Positions 17,935 through 26,318 of a stretch of DNA of 44,219 nucleotides are shown here, one piece after another. The notes beneath the pieces are model-generated. The model did not search any database. It was not told the DNA's origin and was given only the letters and a program-made list of their open reading frames with translations. Position 1 is the stretch's first letter, and each line of letters starts with the position of its first letter. A program made the translations under genes and the position numbers. Origin of the DNA: Dehalococcoidia bacterium (GTDB taxonomy: Bacteria; Chloroflexota; Dehalococcoidia; UBA2979); assembly GCA_009692765.1 (NCBI GenBank), contig SHYQ01000005.1:1-44219 (forward strand). Direction: 5' to 3'.

Positions 17935-19359
17935 ATGAGCCGCGCCGCCCTCCCTCCCGCGACGCCGATGGCGCGTCAGATCCTCGATCATCGCTCGCTA
18001 CTGCAGCGCGCGCGCACGCTCCCCGGCGAGGCGAGGGTGGCGCTGGCGCTGCTGGGGATCATGACGGTCGCGGCGCTGGCGGCGGTCGGCTACCTGGTGA
18101 TCGCGGGGACGCTGGACGGGCGCTGGTACGACATCCGCGACCTCGGCAACGGGACGTCGCACCTGGTGTACTGGATGGAGCGGCAGGGGTGGCATCCGGC
18201 GATCCCGTACCTGACGACGGGGCTGCTCGGCGGGCTGGGCATCCTGAGCCTCGTCGGGGGCTGGCTGGTGATCGGATCGTGGGTGGAGCGCCGCCTGCTC
18301 GCGAAGTTCCAGATCCGCCAGGGCCCGAACCGCAACGGCCCGTTCGGCCTCCTTCAGCCGATCGCCGACGCGCTGAAGCTCATCCAGAAGGAAGCGCTGA
18401 TCCCCATCGGCGCGGACCGACTGCTGTATTACCTGCCGCCCGTGCTGATCTTCATCCCCGCGATGCTCGGCTGGGCGCCGGTGCCGTGGGCCGCGAGGAT
18501 GTCGTACGTCGATATGAATGTAGGCGTGGTGTACGCGATTGCGATCTCATCGCTCGGCGTGCTCGCGGTGTTCCTCGCGGGCTGGTCGTCCAACAACCAC
18601 TACGCGCTGCTGGGCGCGATGCGCACCGTGGCGATGATGGTGTCGTACGAGATCCCGATCAGCATGACGCTGCTCAGCGTCGTGGTGCTCACCGGGTCGC
18701 TGCAGCTCTCGCAGATTGTAGCGTGGCAGCAGCAGTACCACGTCTGGCTGATCATCGTGCTGCCGCTGGCGGCGTTCACGTTCCTGTTCGCGAGCACCGC
18801 CGAGATCAACCGCACGCCGAACGACATCGGCGAGGCGGAGTCCGAGATCGTCGCTGGCTTCCACACGGAGTACTCCGGCATGAAAGCCGGGCTGTTCCTC
18901 GCCGTCGAACTCGGCAACGCGATCCTCGTGGGCGCGATGATGGCGACGTTCTTCCTCGGCGGGTACACGCTGTTCGGGTTGGAGACGTGGATCCCCGGCT
19001 ACCTGATCCTCGCGACGAAGATCGGCGCGGTGTACTTCGTGTTCGTGTGGCTGCGCGGCACACTGCCCCGGTTCCGCCTCGACCAGTTGATGGGCTTCGC
19101 GTGGAAGTTCCTGATCCCGCTCGCGATCGTGCAGCTGCTGGTGGTCGCGGTCGAGGCGCTCGTGATCGAGCAGTCTGGTCTGCCCGGCGTCGCCACCGTG
19201 AGCGGCGCGATCCTCGTGAACGCGCTGCTCACCTTCTTTGGCGTGCGCGCGTGGGCCAACGCCATCGGCTACCGGCCCGAGGCCGGCGCGTCGACGCCGA
19301 TCCTGACGACCGCCGTGGGCGGGCTCCGTGCCGCGGCGCGCCTCCAGGCGGTGCCGTAG
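17935..19359 (+). CDS. nuoH: NADH-quinone oxidoreductase subunit H
   Basis: ERRLLAKFQIRQGPNRNGPFGLLQPIADALKLIQKE, EINRTPNDIGEAESEIVAGFHTEYSGMK. Confidence 0.96.
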   Translation: MSRAALPPATPMARQILDHRSLLQRARTLPGEARVALALLGIMTVAALAAVGYLVIAGTLDGRWYDIRDLGNGTSHLVYWMERQGWHPAIPYLTTGLLGGLGILSLVGGWLVIGSWVERRLLAKFQIRQGPNRNGPFGLLQPIADALKLIQKEALIPIGADRLLYYLPPVLIFIPAMLGWAPVPWAARMSYVDMNVGVVYAIAISSLGVLAVFLAGWSSNNHYALLGAMRTVAMMVSYEIPISMTLLSVVVLTGSLQLSQIVAWQQQYHVWLIIVLPLAAFTFLFASTAEINRTPNDIGEAESEIVAGFHTEYSGMKAGLFLAVELGNAILVGAMMATFFLGGYTLFGLETWIPGYLILATKIGAVYFVFVWLRGTLPRFRLDQLMGFAWKFLIPLAIVQLLVVAVEALVIEQSGLPGVATVSGAILVNALLTFFGVRAWANAIGYRPEAGASTPILTTAVGGLRAAARLQAVP

Positions 19360-19886
19360 TGGAGTCGCCGGGCATCATCCTCGCGTTCTGGGTGCTGTCC
19401 GCGATCACGGTCGCGGGGTGCCTGCTGGTGATGGTCGCGCGCAACCTGCTGCACGCGCTGGTATTCCTGGTGCTGGCGTTCCTCGGCATGGCGGGGCTGT
19501 TCGTGACGCTGAGCGCGGACTTCATCGCGGTCGCGCAGATCCTGATCTACGCGGGTTCGATCGCGGTGCTGATGGTGTTCGCGATCATGCTGACGCCGCT
19601 CGCGGTGCGCGACAACGCGAACTCGCTGTACGTCCTGCCGGCGCTCGCGGCCGGCCTCGGCATGGCGGCGATCATCGGGTTCGTCGCGGTCAGCACGCCG
19701 TGGGCGGAACTGCAGGGCGACGCGCTGAAGCACAACGACCCGGTGACCACGGTGGCGGCGATCGGCGATCTGCTGCTCGGCCGCTACGTGTTGCCGTTCG
19801 AGGTGGCCTCGATCCTGCTGTTCTTCGCGCTGCTCGGCGCGATCGTGCTGGTTCGCGAGCGACGCAACGACGGGGATCCGTCGTGA
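19359..19886 (+). CDS. nuoJ: NADH-quinone oxidoreductase subunit J
   Basis: GTG start overlapping the nuoH stop; FIAVAQILIYAGSIAVLMVFAIMLT. Confidence 0.93.
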   Translation: MESPGIILAFWVLSAITVAGCLLVMVARNLLHALVFLVLAFLGMAGLFVTLSADFIAVAQILIYAGSIAVLMVFAIMLTPLAVRDNANSLYVLPALAAGLGMAAIIGFVAVSTPWAELQGDALKHNDPVTTVAAIGDLLLGRYVLPFEVASILLFFALLGAIVLVRERRNDGDPS

Positions 19887-20236
19887 TCCTCGAAGGACTG
19901 AGCGTCACGCTGGCGCACTACCTCGCCGTCTCGGGCGTGATCTTCGGCATCGGCGCGGTGATCGCGCTGTCCAAGCGCAACGCCGTCGCCGTGCTCATGG
20001 GCATCGAGTTGATGCTGAACGCCGTGAACCTGACGCTGCTCGCGTTCTCGCGCTTCTCTTCTGCGTTCACGCAGGGTGGCGCGCAGGGCGGGGAGCCGTT
20101 ATCGGGGCACGTGTTCGTCGTCTTCGTGCTGACCGTGGCGGCCGCGGAGGCAGCGGTCGCGCTCGCGATGGCGGTGCTCGTGTACCGCCATCGCGAGACT
20201 GTGGACCTCGATCGCATCAACCTGCTGCGTGGCTAG
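19883..20236 (+). CDS. nuoK: NADH-quinone oxidoreductase subunit K
   Basis: RNAVAVLMGIELMLNAVNLTLLAFSRF, VVFVLTVAAAEAAVALAMAVLVYRHRETVDLDRINLLRG. Confidence 0.95.
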   Translation: MILEGLSVTLAHYLAVSGVIFGIGAVIALSKRNAVAVLMGIELMLNAVNLTLLAFSRFSSAFTQGGAQGGEPLSGHVFVVFVLTVAAAEAAVALAMAVLVYRHRETVDLDRINLLRG

Positions 20237-20256
20237 GGGCGGGTAGGGGGCGCGGC

Positions 20257-20445
20257 ATGTGGGTGAAGTTCATGGACGTCGCGGACGGCTACGCCGCGGA
20301 GACGTGGCGCGAGGTGTTCAACCAGGAGGCGCTCTCCGTGCGCATCGTCCCGCCGATCGAGGTCGGTTCGATGGCGGACGCGCGTTCGATCTGGGTGCCG
20401 GACGGCAAGACGCACGTCGCGCGTGAAGTGTTGAACAAGATCTAA
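20257..20445 (+). CDS. Small DUF2007-like (putative signal-transducing) protein inside the nuo operon, 62 aa
   Basis: MWVKFMDVADGYAAETWREVFNQEALSVRIVPPIEVGSMADARSIWVPDGKTHVAREVLNKI; stop overlaps nuoL ATG; family call by pattern only. Confidence 0.7.
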   Translation: MWVKFMDVADGYAAETWREVFNQEALSVRIVPPIEVGSMADARSIWVPDGKTHVAREVLNKI

Positions 20446-22379
20446 TGCTGCTCCCCGCGATCCCCGAAGCCGCCGTCTGGGCGATCTACTTCGCGCCGCT
20501 GGTCGCGTTCCTGGTGATCGTGGCGGCGCTGCGCAGTCGCCCGCTGCTCGCCGGGCGGTTCGCGATCGGCGCGATCGGCGTGGCGTGGCTGCTTGCGATG
20601 TGGGCGCTGGACACCTCGATCGGGCTGGGCGGCGAGCCGGCGGACTTTGGCGTGCACCACTGGGTGTCGCTGTTCACGCTCGACGTGGAGTTCGGCGTCC
20701 GCCTGGACGGGCTGAGCGCGGTGATGATCGGCGTCGTCACCAGCATCTCGCTGCTCGTGCAGGTCTATTCGACCGGGTACATGGCGGGCGACGGCGGCTA
20801 CGCGCGCTTCTTCGCGTTCATGTCGCTGTTCACCATGTCGATGCTCGGACTGGTGATGGCGTCCAGCCTGCTCCAGTTGTTCGTCCACTGGGAGCTGGTC
20901 GGCCTCACCTCGTACCTGCTGATCGGCTTCTGGTTCCACCGGCCCAGCGCCGCCGCCGCCGCCAAGAAGGCGTTCATCGTCACGCGGTTCGGCGACTTCG
21001 GGTTCATGATCGCGGTGGTGCTGATCTGGGTGAACACCGGCACGTTCGACATCGCGGAGATCAACCACCTCGCGCACGCTGGGGAGATCGCGGTGCCCGT
21101 GCTCACCGGCTTCGTGCTGGGACTGTTTGCGGGCGCGGCGGGCAAGTCCGCGCAGTTCCCACTGCATTTCTGGCTGCCGGACGCGATGGAGGGGCCGACG
21201 CCCGTCTCCTCGATCGTGCACTCCGCGACGATGGTGGCGGCGGGCGTCTACCTGCTGCTGCGCTTCTTCGGCAGCGTCGAGGCGGCGCCGCAGGGGGTGC
21301 GCGACACGATCGCCTTCGTCGGCGCGTTCACGGCGATCTTCGCGGCGTCGATGGGCATCGTGGCGACGGACATCAAGCGGGTGTTGGCGTACTCGACGAT
21401 CTCGCAACTCGGCTACATGGTGATGGCGATCGGCCTCGGCGGGTACGTCGCCGCGATCTTCCACCTGTTCACGCACGCGTTCTTCAAGTCGCTGTTGTTT
21501 CAGGGCGCGGGCTCGTTGAGCCACGCGACGAACACTTTCGAGATGCCGCTGATGGGCGGCCTCCGCAAGTCGATGCCCATCACCTACTGGACGTTCCTGA
21601 TCGGATCGTTGTCGCTCGCCGGCATCTTCCCGCTCGCCGGCTTCTGGTCGAAGGACGAGATCCTGCTCGACGCGTGGACCCACAACCGGCTGTTGTGGGT
21701 CATCGGCACGGCGGTCGCGTTCATGACCGCGCTCTACATGCTCCGCGCGATCTTCATGATCTTCTTCGGCGAGTATCGCGGTGGCGCGGCGCCGGAGCAC
21801 GGGGGCCACGCGAGCCACCCGCACGAGTCACCGCGATCGATGGTCGCGCCGCTGATCCTGCTGTCGGTGGGCGCGACCTTCTTCGGGTTGTTCAACGTCG
21901 GCGGCGCGTTCGGCCACTTCGTCGAGGGAGCGCTCGACCCGGCGATCCGCCACTTCGAGTTCGAGGTGAACGAGATCGTGCTCGTGACGTCCACCGTCGC
22001 GGCGCTCGCCGGGATCGCGGTCGCCGCGGCGATCTACTACGCGCGGCGTCCCGAGTCTTCGATGGTGCGCGGTGCGCTGGGGCCGGTCCCAGCGGTGGTT
22101 GAGCGGCTGTACTACGTGAACGAGATCGCCGAGGACGGCGTGGTGCGCGGCGTCCTGCACGGCGGCGTGGGTCGGGCGGCTGCGGCGTTCGACCGGTACG
22201 TGGTGGACGGCATCGTGAACGGAGCGGGCGTCGTGACGCGGCTCGCGGGCGGCGTGCTGCGCCGCTCGATCACCGGGCAGTTGCAGGCATACACCTCGCT
22301 GTACGTGCTGGGCGTGGTGGTGGCGATCGGCGCGCTCTTCGTGCTCAGCGGCGGGGTGCTGGAACGGCTGGCGCCTTGA
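20445..22379 (+). CDS. nuoL: NADH-quinone oxidoreductase subunit L
   Basis: Long multi-TM antiporter-like protein; WELVGLTSYLLIGFW, LPDAMEGPTPVSSIVHSATMVAAGVYLL. Confidence 0.96.
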   Translation: MLLPAIPEAAVWAIYFAPLVAFLVIVAALRSRPLLAGRFAIGAIGVAWLLAMWALDTSIGLGGEPADFGVHHWVSLFTLDVEFGVRLDGLSAVMIGVVTSISLLVQVYSTGYMAGDGGYARFFAFMSLFTMSMLGLVMASSLLQLFVHWELVGLTSYLLIGFWFHRPSAAAAAKKAFIVTRFGDFGFMIAVVLIWVNTGTFDIAEINHLAHAGEIAVPVLTGFVLGLFAGAAGKSAQFPLHFWLPDAMEGPTPVSSIVHSATMVAAGVYLLLRFFGSVEAAPQGVRDTIAFVGAFTAIFAASMGIVATDIKRVLAYSTISQLGYMVMAIGLGGYVAAIFHLFTHAFFKSLLFQGAGSLSHATNTFEMPLMGGLRKSMPITYWTFLIGSLSLAGIFPLAGFWSKDEILLDAWTHNRLLWVIGTAVAFMTALYMLRAIFMIFFGEYRGGAAPEHGGHASHPHESPRSMVAPLILLSVGATFFGLFNVGGAFGHFVEGALDPAIRHFEFEVNEIVLVTSTVAALAGIAVAAAIYYARRPESSMVRGALGPVPAVVERLYYVNEIAEDGVVRGVLHGGVGRAAAAFDRYVVDGIVNGAGVVTRLAGGVLRRSITGQLQAYTSLYVLGVVVAIGALFVLSGGVLERLAP

Positions 22380-23851
22380 TGCTGACGCTCTTCCTGCTGC
22401 TCCCCGCCGCCGGTGCGCTGCTCGCGCTGTTCCTGCCGAAGCACCGCGATCAGGACGCGAAGTGGATCGCGCTGCTCTTCGCGGGCGCCGCCTTCGCCGT
22501 CTCGATCGCCGTCTTCGCGCTCTTCGACGCGGCCCACGAGGGCTACCAGTTCGTGGATCGCTTCCAGTGGATCGCGGCGGAGACGGCGGGGTTCAGCATC
22601 ATGTACGCCGTCGGGGTCGACGGCCTGTCGGCGCCGCTGGTATTGCTGCTCGGCCTGCTCTCGGTCGTGTCGGTGCTCGTGTCGTGGCGCATCGAGGCGC
22701 ACGCGAAGCAGTACTTCGCGTGGCTGCTGCTGATGGAGAGCGCGGTCGCCGGGGTCTTCCTGTCGCTCGACCTGATCCAGTTCTTCCTGTTCTGGGAGCT
22801 GGAACTGCTGCCGATGTTCATGCTGATCAGCCAGTGGGGTAGCGGCCGCCGGCTCTACAGCGCGACAAAGTTCCTGCTCTACACGCTCGCCGGCTCGGCG
22901 TTCATGCTCGTCGGCTTCCTCGTGCTGGGTGCAGCGGCGGGCACCTTCGACATGGCGGAACTGGTTGAGACGCCGGTGACCGAGGCGGCCGTGCCGCTGA
23001 CGCTGGTGTTCTGGGCGATCATGCTCGCGTTCCTGGTGAAGCTGCCCGTCTTCCCGCTCCACACCTGGCTCCCCGATGCGCACACGGACGCGCCGACCGC
23101 CGTCTCCGTGATGCTCGCGGGGGTGCTGCTGAAGATGGGCGGCTACGGCATCATCCGCATCGCGCTGCCGATCCTGCCGCAGCAGGCGAGGGATGCGAGC
23201 CTGATGCTTGCCACGCTCGCCGGGTTCTCGATCCTGTGGGGCGCGGTGATCACGCTGCGCCAGACCGACCTGAAGCGGCTTGTGGCGTACTCGTCCGTGT
23301 CGCACATGGGGTACGTGCTGCTCGGCGTGTCGGCGATGGGCCCGCTCGCGCTCTCCGGCGCGGCGATGCAGATGTTCACGCACGGCACGATCACCGGCCT
23401 GCTGTTCGTGGTCGTCGGCCTGATCTACGACCGCACGCACACGCGCGAGATCGCAGAGATGTCTGGGCTGATGCACCGGATGCCGCTGGTCGGCACCGTG
23501 TTTGTGGTCGCCGGGCTCGCCTCGCTCGGGATGCCGGGCACCTCCGGCTTCGTCGCCGAGCTCACGACGTTCCTCGGATCGTTCGCGGCGCATCCCGTGG
23601 CGACCGCGGCGGGCATCTTCGGCGTGGTGCTGTCCGCCGGGTACATCCTGTGGACGGTGCAGCGCGTGCTGCACGGCCCGCCGTCCGAGCGCTGGCGTGA
23701 CCTCACGGACGCAACCGCGTGGTGGGAGGTCACCGCGATGGCGTCGCTGGTGATCGTGATCTTCGCCGTGGGCATCTACCCGGCGCTGCTGACGCACGCC
23801 GTGGAGGCGGGAATCGCGCCGATCGCCCACATCCTGGAGGGCGTCTCGTGA
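22379..23851 (+). CDS. nuoM: NADH-quinone oxidoreductase subunit M
   Basis: FFLFWELELLPMFMLI, PLHTWLPDAHTDAPTAVSVMLAGVLLKMGGYGIIR, YSSVSHMGYVLLG. Confidence 0.96.
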   Translation: MLTLFLLLPAAGALLALFLPKHRDQDAKWIALLFAGAAFAVSIAVFALFDAAHEGYQFVDRFQWIAAETAGFSIMYAVGVDGLSAPLVLLLGLLSVVSVLVSWRIEAHAKQYFAWLLLMESAVAGVFLSLDLIQFFLFWELELLPMFMLISQWGSGRRLYSATKFLLYTLAGSAFMLVGFLVLGAAAGTFDMAELVETPVTEAAVPLTLVFWAIMLAFLVKLPVFPLHTWLPDAHTDAPTAVSVMLAGVLLKMGGYGIIRIALPILPQQARDASLMLATLAGFSILWGAVITLRQTDLKRLVAYSSVSHMGYVLLGVSAMGPLALSGAAMQMFTHGTITGLLFVVVGLIYDRTHTREIAEMSGLMHRMPLVGTVFVVAGLASLGMPGTSGFVAELTTFLGSFAAHPVATAAGIFGVVLSAGYILWTVQRVLHGPPSERWRDLTDATAWWEVTAMASLVIVIFAVGIYPALLTHAVEAGIAPIAHILEGVS

Positions 23852-25314
23852 GCACGCTGGCCACGGCGCTCTACATCGGTCCCGCACTGCTGCTGTACGC
23901 CGGTGCGGGCCTCGTGCTGCTCGCCGACCTCGTGCAGGGGCGGCGCGCGCCGGTGGGGCTGCTCTCGCTGCTGGCGCTGTTGCTCGCGGCATGCGCGGCG
24001 GTGCTGCAGATCGGCGCTGGCGCAGACGGGCCGATCCTGCACGGCGCGATCGTCGTCGATCGCTTCTCCGTGTTCTTCACGTTGCTGCTGACCGCCGTCA
24101 CCGCCGCGGTGATCGTCGCGACGAGCGAGTGGGCGGCGCGCGTCGAGGATCGCGGCGAGTTCTACGGCCTGCTGCTCGTCGCGGTCGGGTCGATGGTGCT
24201 GCTCGTCCAGGCGAACGACCTGATCACGCTGTTCGTGGCGCTGGAGACCACCTCGCTGGCGCAGTTCATCCTTGCCGGGATCGCGCGCAGCGACCGCTCC
24301 TCCGAGGCGGGCCTGAAGTACCTGCTCTCCGGTGCGGTCGCGGCGGCGGTACTGCTGTACGGCTTCGCGTTCCTCTTCGGCATGGCGGGTACGACCTCGC
24401 TGCCGGGGATCGCCGAGTTCGTGCGCAGCGGGCCGGAGGGGCTGCGGCTGCCGCTGATCATGGCGTTCGTCTTCGTTGCGGCAGGCATCGGCTTCAAGAT
24501 GGCGATCTTCCCGTTCCACGCGTGGGTGCCGGACGTCTACCAGGGCGCGCCCACGCCCGTCGCCGCGTTCCTGTCCGTCGCCTCGAAGGCCGCGGGCTTC
24601 GCGATCGTGCTGCGGCTGTTCTACGCGGGCCTCGGCGGCGCCAGCACGCTGATCACGGAGGACTGGGCGAAGCTGTTCGCGGTGTTCGCCGCGCTGTCGA
24701 TGCTGTTCGGCAACCTCGGCGCGCTCGTGCAGACGGACGTGAAGCGCATCCTCGGGTATTCGTCGATCGCGCAGGCGGGCAACATCGCGGTCGGCGTCGC
24801 GGCGGTGGCGGCGGAGAGCACGATCGGGCCGTCCGGCGTGCTGTTTTTCCTCGGCACCTACGCGGCGACGAACCTCGGCGCGTTCCTCGCGGTCAACGCC
24901 GTCTCCGCGCGGCTCGGTTCGGACGACATCGCCGCCTACGCCGGTCTCCTCCGGCGCGCGCCGATGACGGCGGTGGTGCTGTCGCTGTGCCTCGCCTCGC
25001 TCACCGGGCTGCCGCCGACGGCGGGCTTCATCGCGAAGGTGTACGTCTTCAACAGCGCGATCCAGACCGCGCAGCCGTGGCTCGTCGCGCTCGTCGCGAT
25101 CGCCGTGCTGAACACCGCGATCTCGGCGTTCTACTACCTGCGGTGGGTGCGCACGATGATCCTCGATGAGCCGCAGGACGCGACGCCGATCGAGACGCCG
25201 GGGGGCGCGCAGGCGGTGCTGCTGATCGCCTCGGCGGGCGTGCTGTTCTTCGGCCTGTGGCCCGCGCCGCTGATCGCCGCCGCGCAGCGCGCCGCCGCCG
25301 CGCTGCTCGTCTAG
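23848..25314 (+). CDS. nuoN: NADH-quinone oxidoreductase subunit N
   Basis: FHAWVPDVYQGAPTPVAAFLSVASKAAGFAI, GYSSIAQAGNIAVG; GTG start overlapping the nuoM stop. Confidence 0.95.
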   Translation: MSTLATALYIGPALLLYAGAGLVLLADLVQGRRAPVGLLSLLALLLAACAAVLQIGAGADGPILHGAIVVDRFSVFFTLLLTAVTAAVIVATSEWAARVEDRGEFYGLLLVAVGSMVLLVQANDLITLFVALETTSLAQFILAGIARSDRSSEAGLKYLLSGAVAAAVLLYGFAFLFGMAGTTSLPGIAEFVRSGPEGLRLPLIMAFVFVAAGIGFKMAIFPFHAWVPDVYQGAPTPVAAFLSVASKAAGFAIVLRLFYAGLGGASTLITEDWAKLFAVFAALSMLFGNLGALVQTDVKRILGYSSIAQAGNIAVGVAAVAAESTIGPSGVLFFLGTYAATNLGAFLAVNAVSARLGSDDIAAYAGLLRRAPMTAVVLSLCLASLTGLPPTAGFIAKVYVFNSAIQTAQPWLVALVAIAVLNTAISAFYYLRWVRTMILDEPQDATPIETPGGAQAVLLIASAGVLFFGLWPAPLIAAAQRAAAALLV

Positions 25315-25320
25315 CCGGCC

Positions 25321-25830
25321 GTGACCACGCACGACGCGCACGACCCGGCACGGTGGGACGTCGTCGTTGGCGTGTCCGACGCGTTCGCCGCTGAGGTGGA
25401 TGCGGAGCACGTCGCGGCGCTCCTCGCCCGCGTGCTCGGCGACGAGGGCGTGGAGGACGACTCCGGCCTGTCCGTCGAGGTCGCGGGTGACGAGCTGCTG
25501 CGCGAACTCAACCGCGAGCACCGCGGCGTGGACGCGCCCACGGACGTGCTCTCCTTCGCCGCCGAAGAGGGCGAGGCGTTCCCGGTCGCGCCCGGGGAGC
25601 CGCGCTACCTTGGTGACATCGCCGTGTCGGTGGAGAGCGTGCGCCGGAACGCCGCCGAGGTCGGTCTGTCCACGTCGGACGAGATCGACCACGTGCTCGT
25701 CCACGGCCTGCTGCACCTCCTCGGCTACGACCACGAGACCGATGAAGACGAGGCGGCGATGCGCGCGCGCGAGGAGGGATTTCTCGGGGCGCAGATTCAC
25801 GCGAGCGGGGCGGGGCATCATGACGAGTGA
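25321..25830 (+). CDS. ybeY: Endoribonuclease YbeY / rRNA maturation factor
   Basis: HGLLHLLGYDH zinc motif, NREHRGVDAPTDVLSF; GTG start. Confidence 0.93.
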   Translation: MTTHDAHDPARWDVVVGVSDAFAAEVDAEHVAALLARVLGDEGVEDDSGLSVEVAGDELLRELNREHRGVDAPTDVLSFAAEEGEAFPVAPGEPRYLGDIAVSVESVRRNAAEVGLSTSDEIDHVLVHGLLHLLGYDHETDEDEAAMRAREEGFLGAQIHASGAGHHDE

Positions 25831-25858
25831 GGGTGCCATCGCCGCGCTTGGTAGTGGG

Positions 25859-26044
25859 TCAGTTTGACCGGCGCTCGCGCCAAAAGAGAATGGCACTGAG
25901 TAAGGCGAGCACGAGGACGCCCGGAGAGAAGAGCGTATCGATGAAGCTCTTCGGCGTCAGGCCACCATCGCCGATCGCGTGATAGATCAAGACCCCAAGG
26001 AACACGAGCGCCGTAGCGGCCGACCACTGTTGGAACTGGGTCAT
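25859..26044 (-). CDS. Small two-TM hypothetical protein
   Basis: MTQFQQWSAATALVFLGVLIYHAIGDGGLTPKSFIDTLFSPGVLVLALLSAILFWRERRSN; codon structure plausible, no family recognised. Confidence 0.45.
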   Translation of the reverse strand: MTQFQQWSAATALVFLGVLIYHAIGDGGLTPKSFIDTLFSPGVLVLALLSAILFWRERRSN

Positions 26045-26061
26045 CGTGCCATCCTCTGTGC

Positions 26062-26235
26062 ATGCCTCACCGCTCAAAGAAGAAGCCGACCGATGTGAAC
26101 GCGCTTGCCGCCCAGATTCTATGCGAGGCGACGAGCGGCGAGTCGAAACCTAAGGTGCCCGGGGAAGAATCCGGTTGCCATGGCTATCAGGCGTACGGCG
26201 CCGCGCCAGTCGCAAGACTGACAAACGCCCGCTGA
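26062..26235 (+). pseudogene. Possible decayed small gene resembling the widespread 'PTDVNALAAQIVGEAT...GGxKGGxARA' hypothetical family
   Basis: ORF MPHRSKKKPTDVNALAAQILCEATSGESKPKVPGEESGCHGYQAYGAAPVARLTNAR*; +1 frame after about 26160 reads GKNPVAMAIRRTAPRQSQD*, consistent with a frameshift. Confidence 0.45.
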
Positions 26236-26260
26236 CCCCACCACGCCCGGTTGATACACT
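26232..26260 (+). promoter_or_regulatory. Candidate dnaX promoter (-35 CTGACC, 17 bp, extended -10 TGA-TACACT)
   Basis: 26232-26237 and 26255-26260 with 17-bp spacing. Confidence 0.45.
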
Positions 26261-26318
26261 GACCTCGCGGGGTGCGGGCCTCGCGAGGCGCGCGGATTCC
26301 CCTCTGCCGCCCGGGGGT

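Noticed and set aside
22112-25896. 626-aa and 706-aa minus-strand ORFs opposite nuoL/M/N and ybeY
   Set aside because: Low-complexity Arg/His/Gln translations antisense to clear nuo genes
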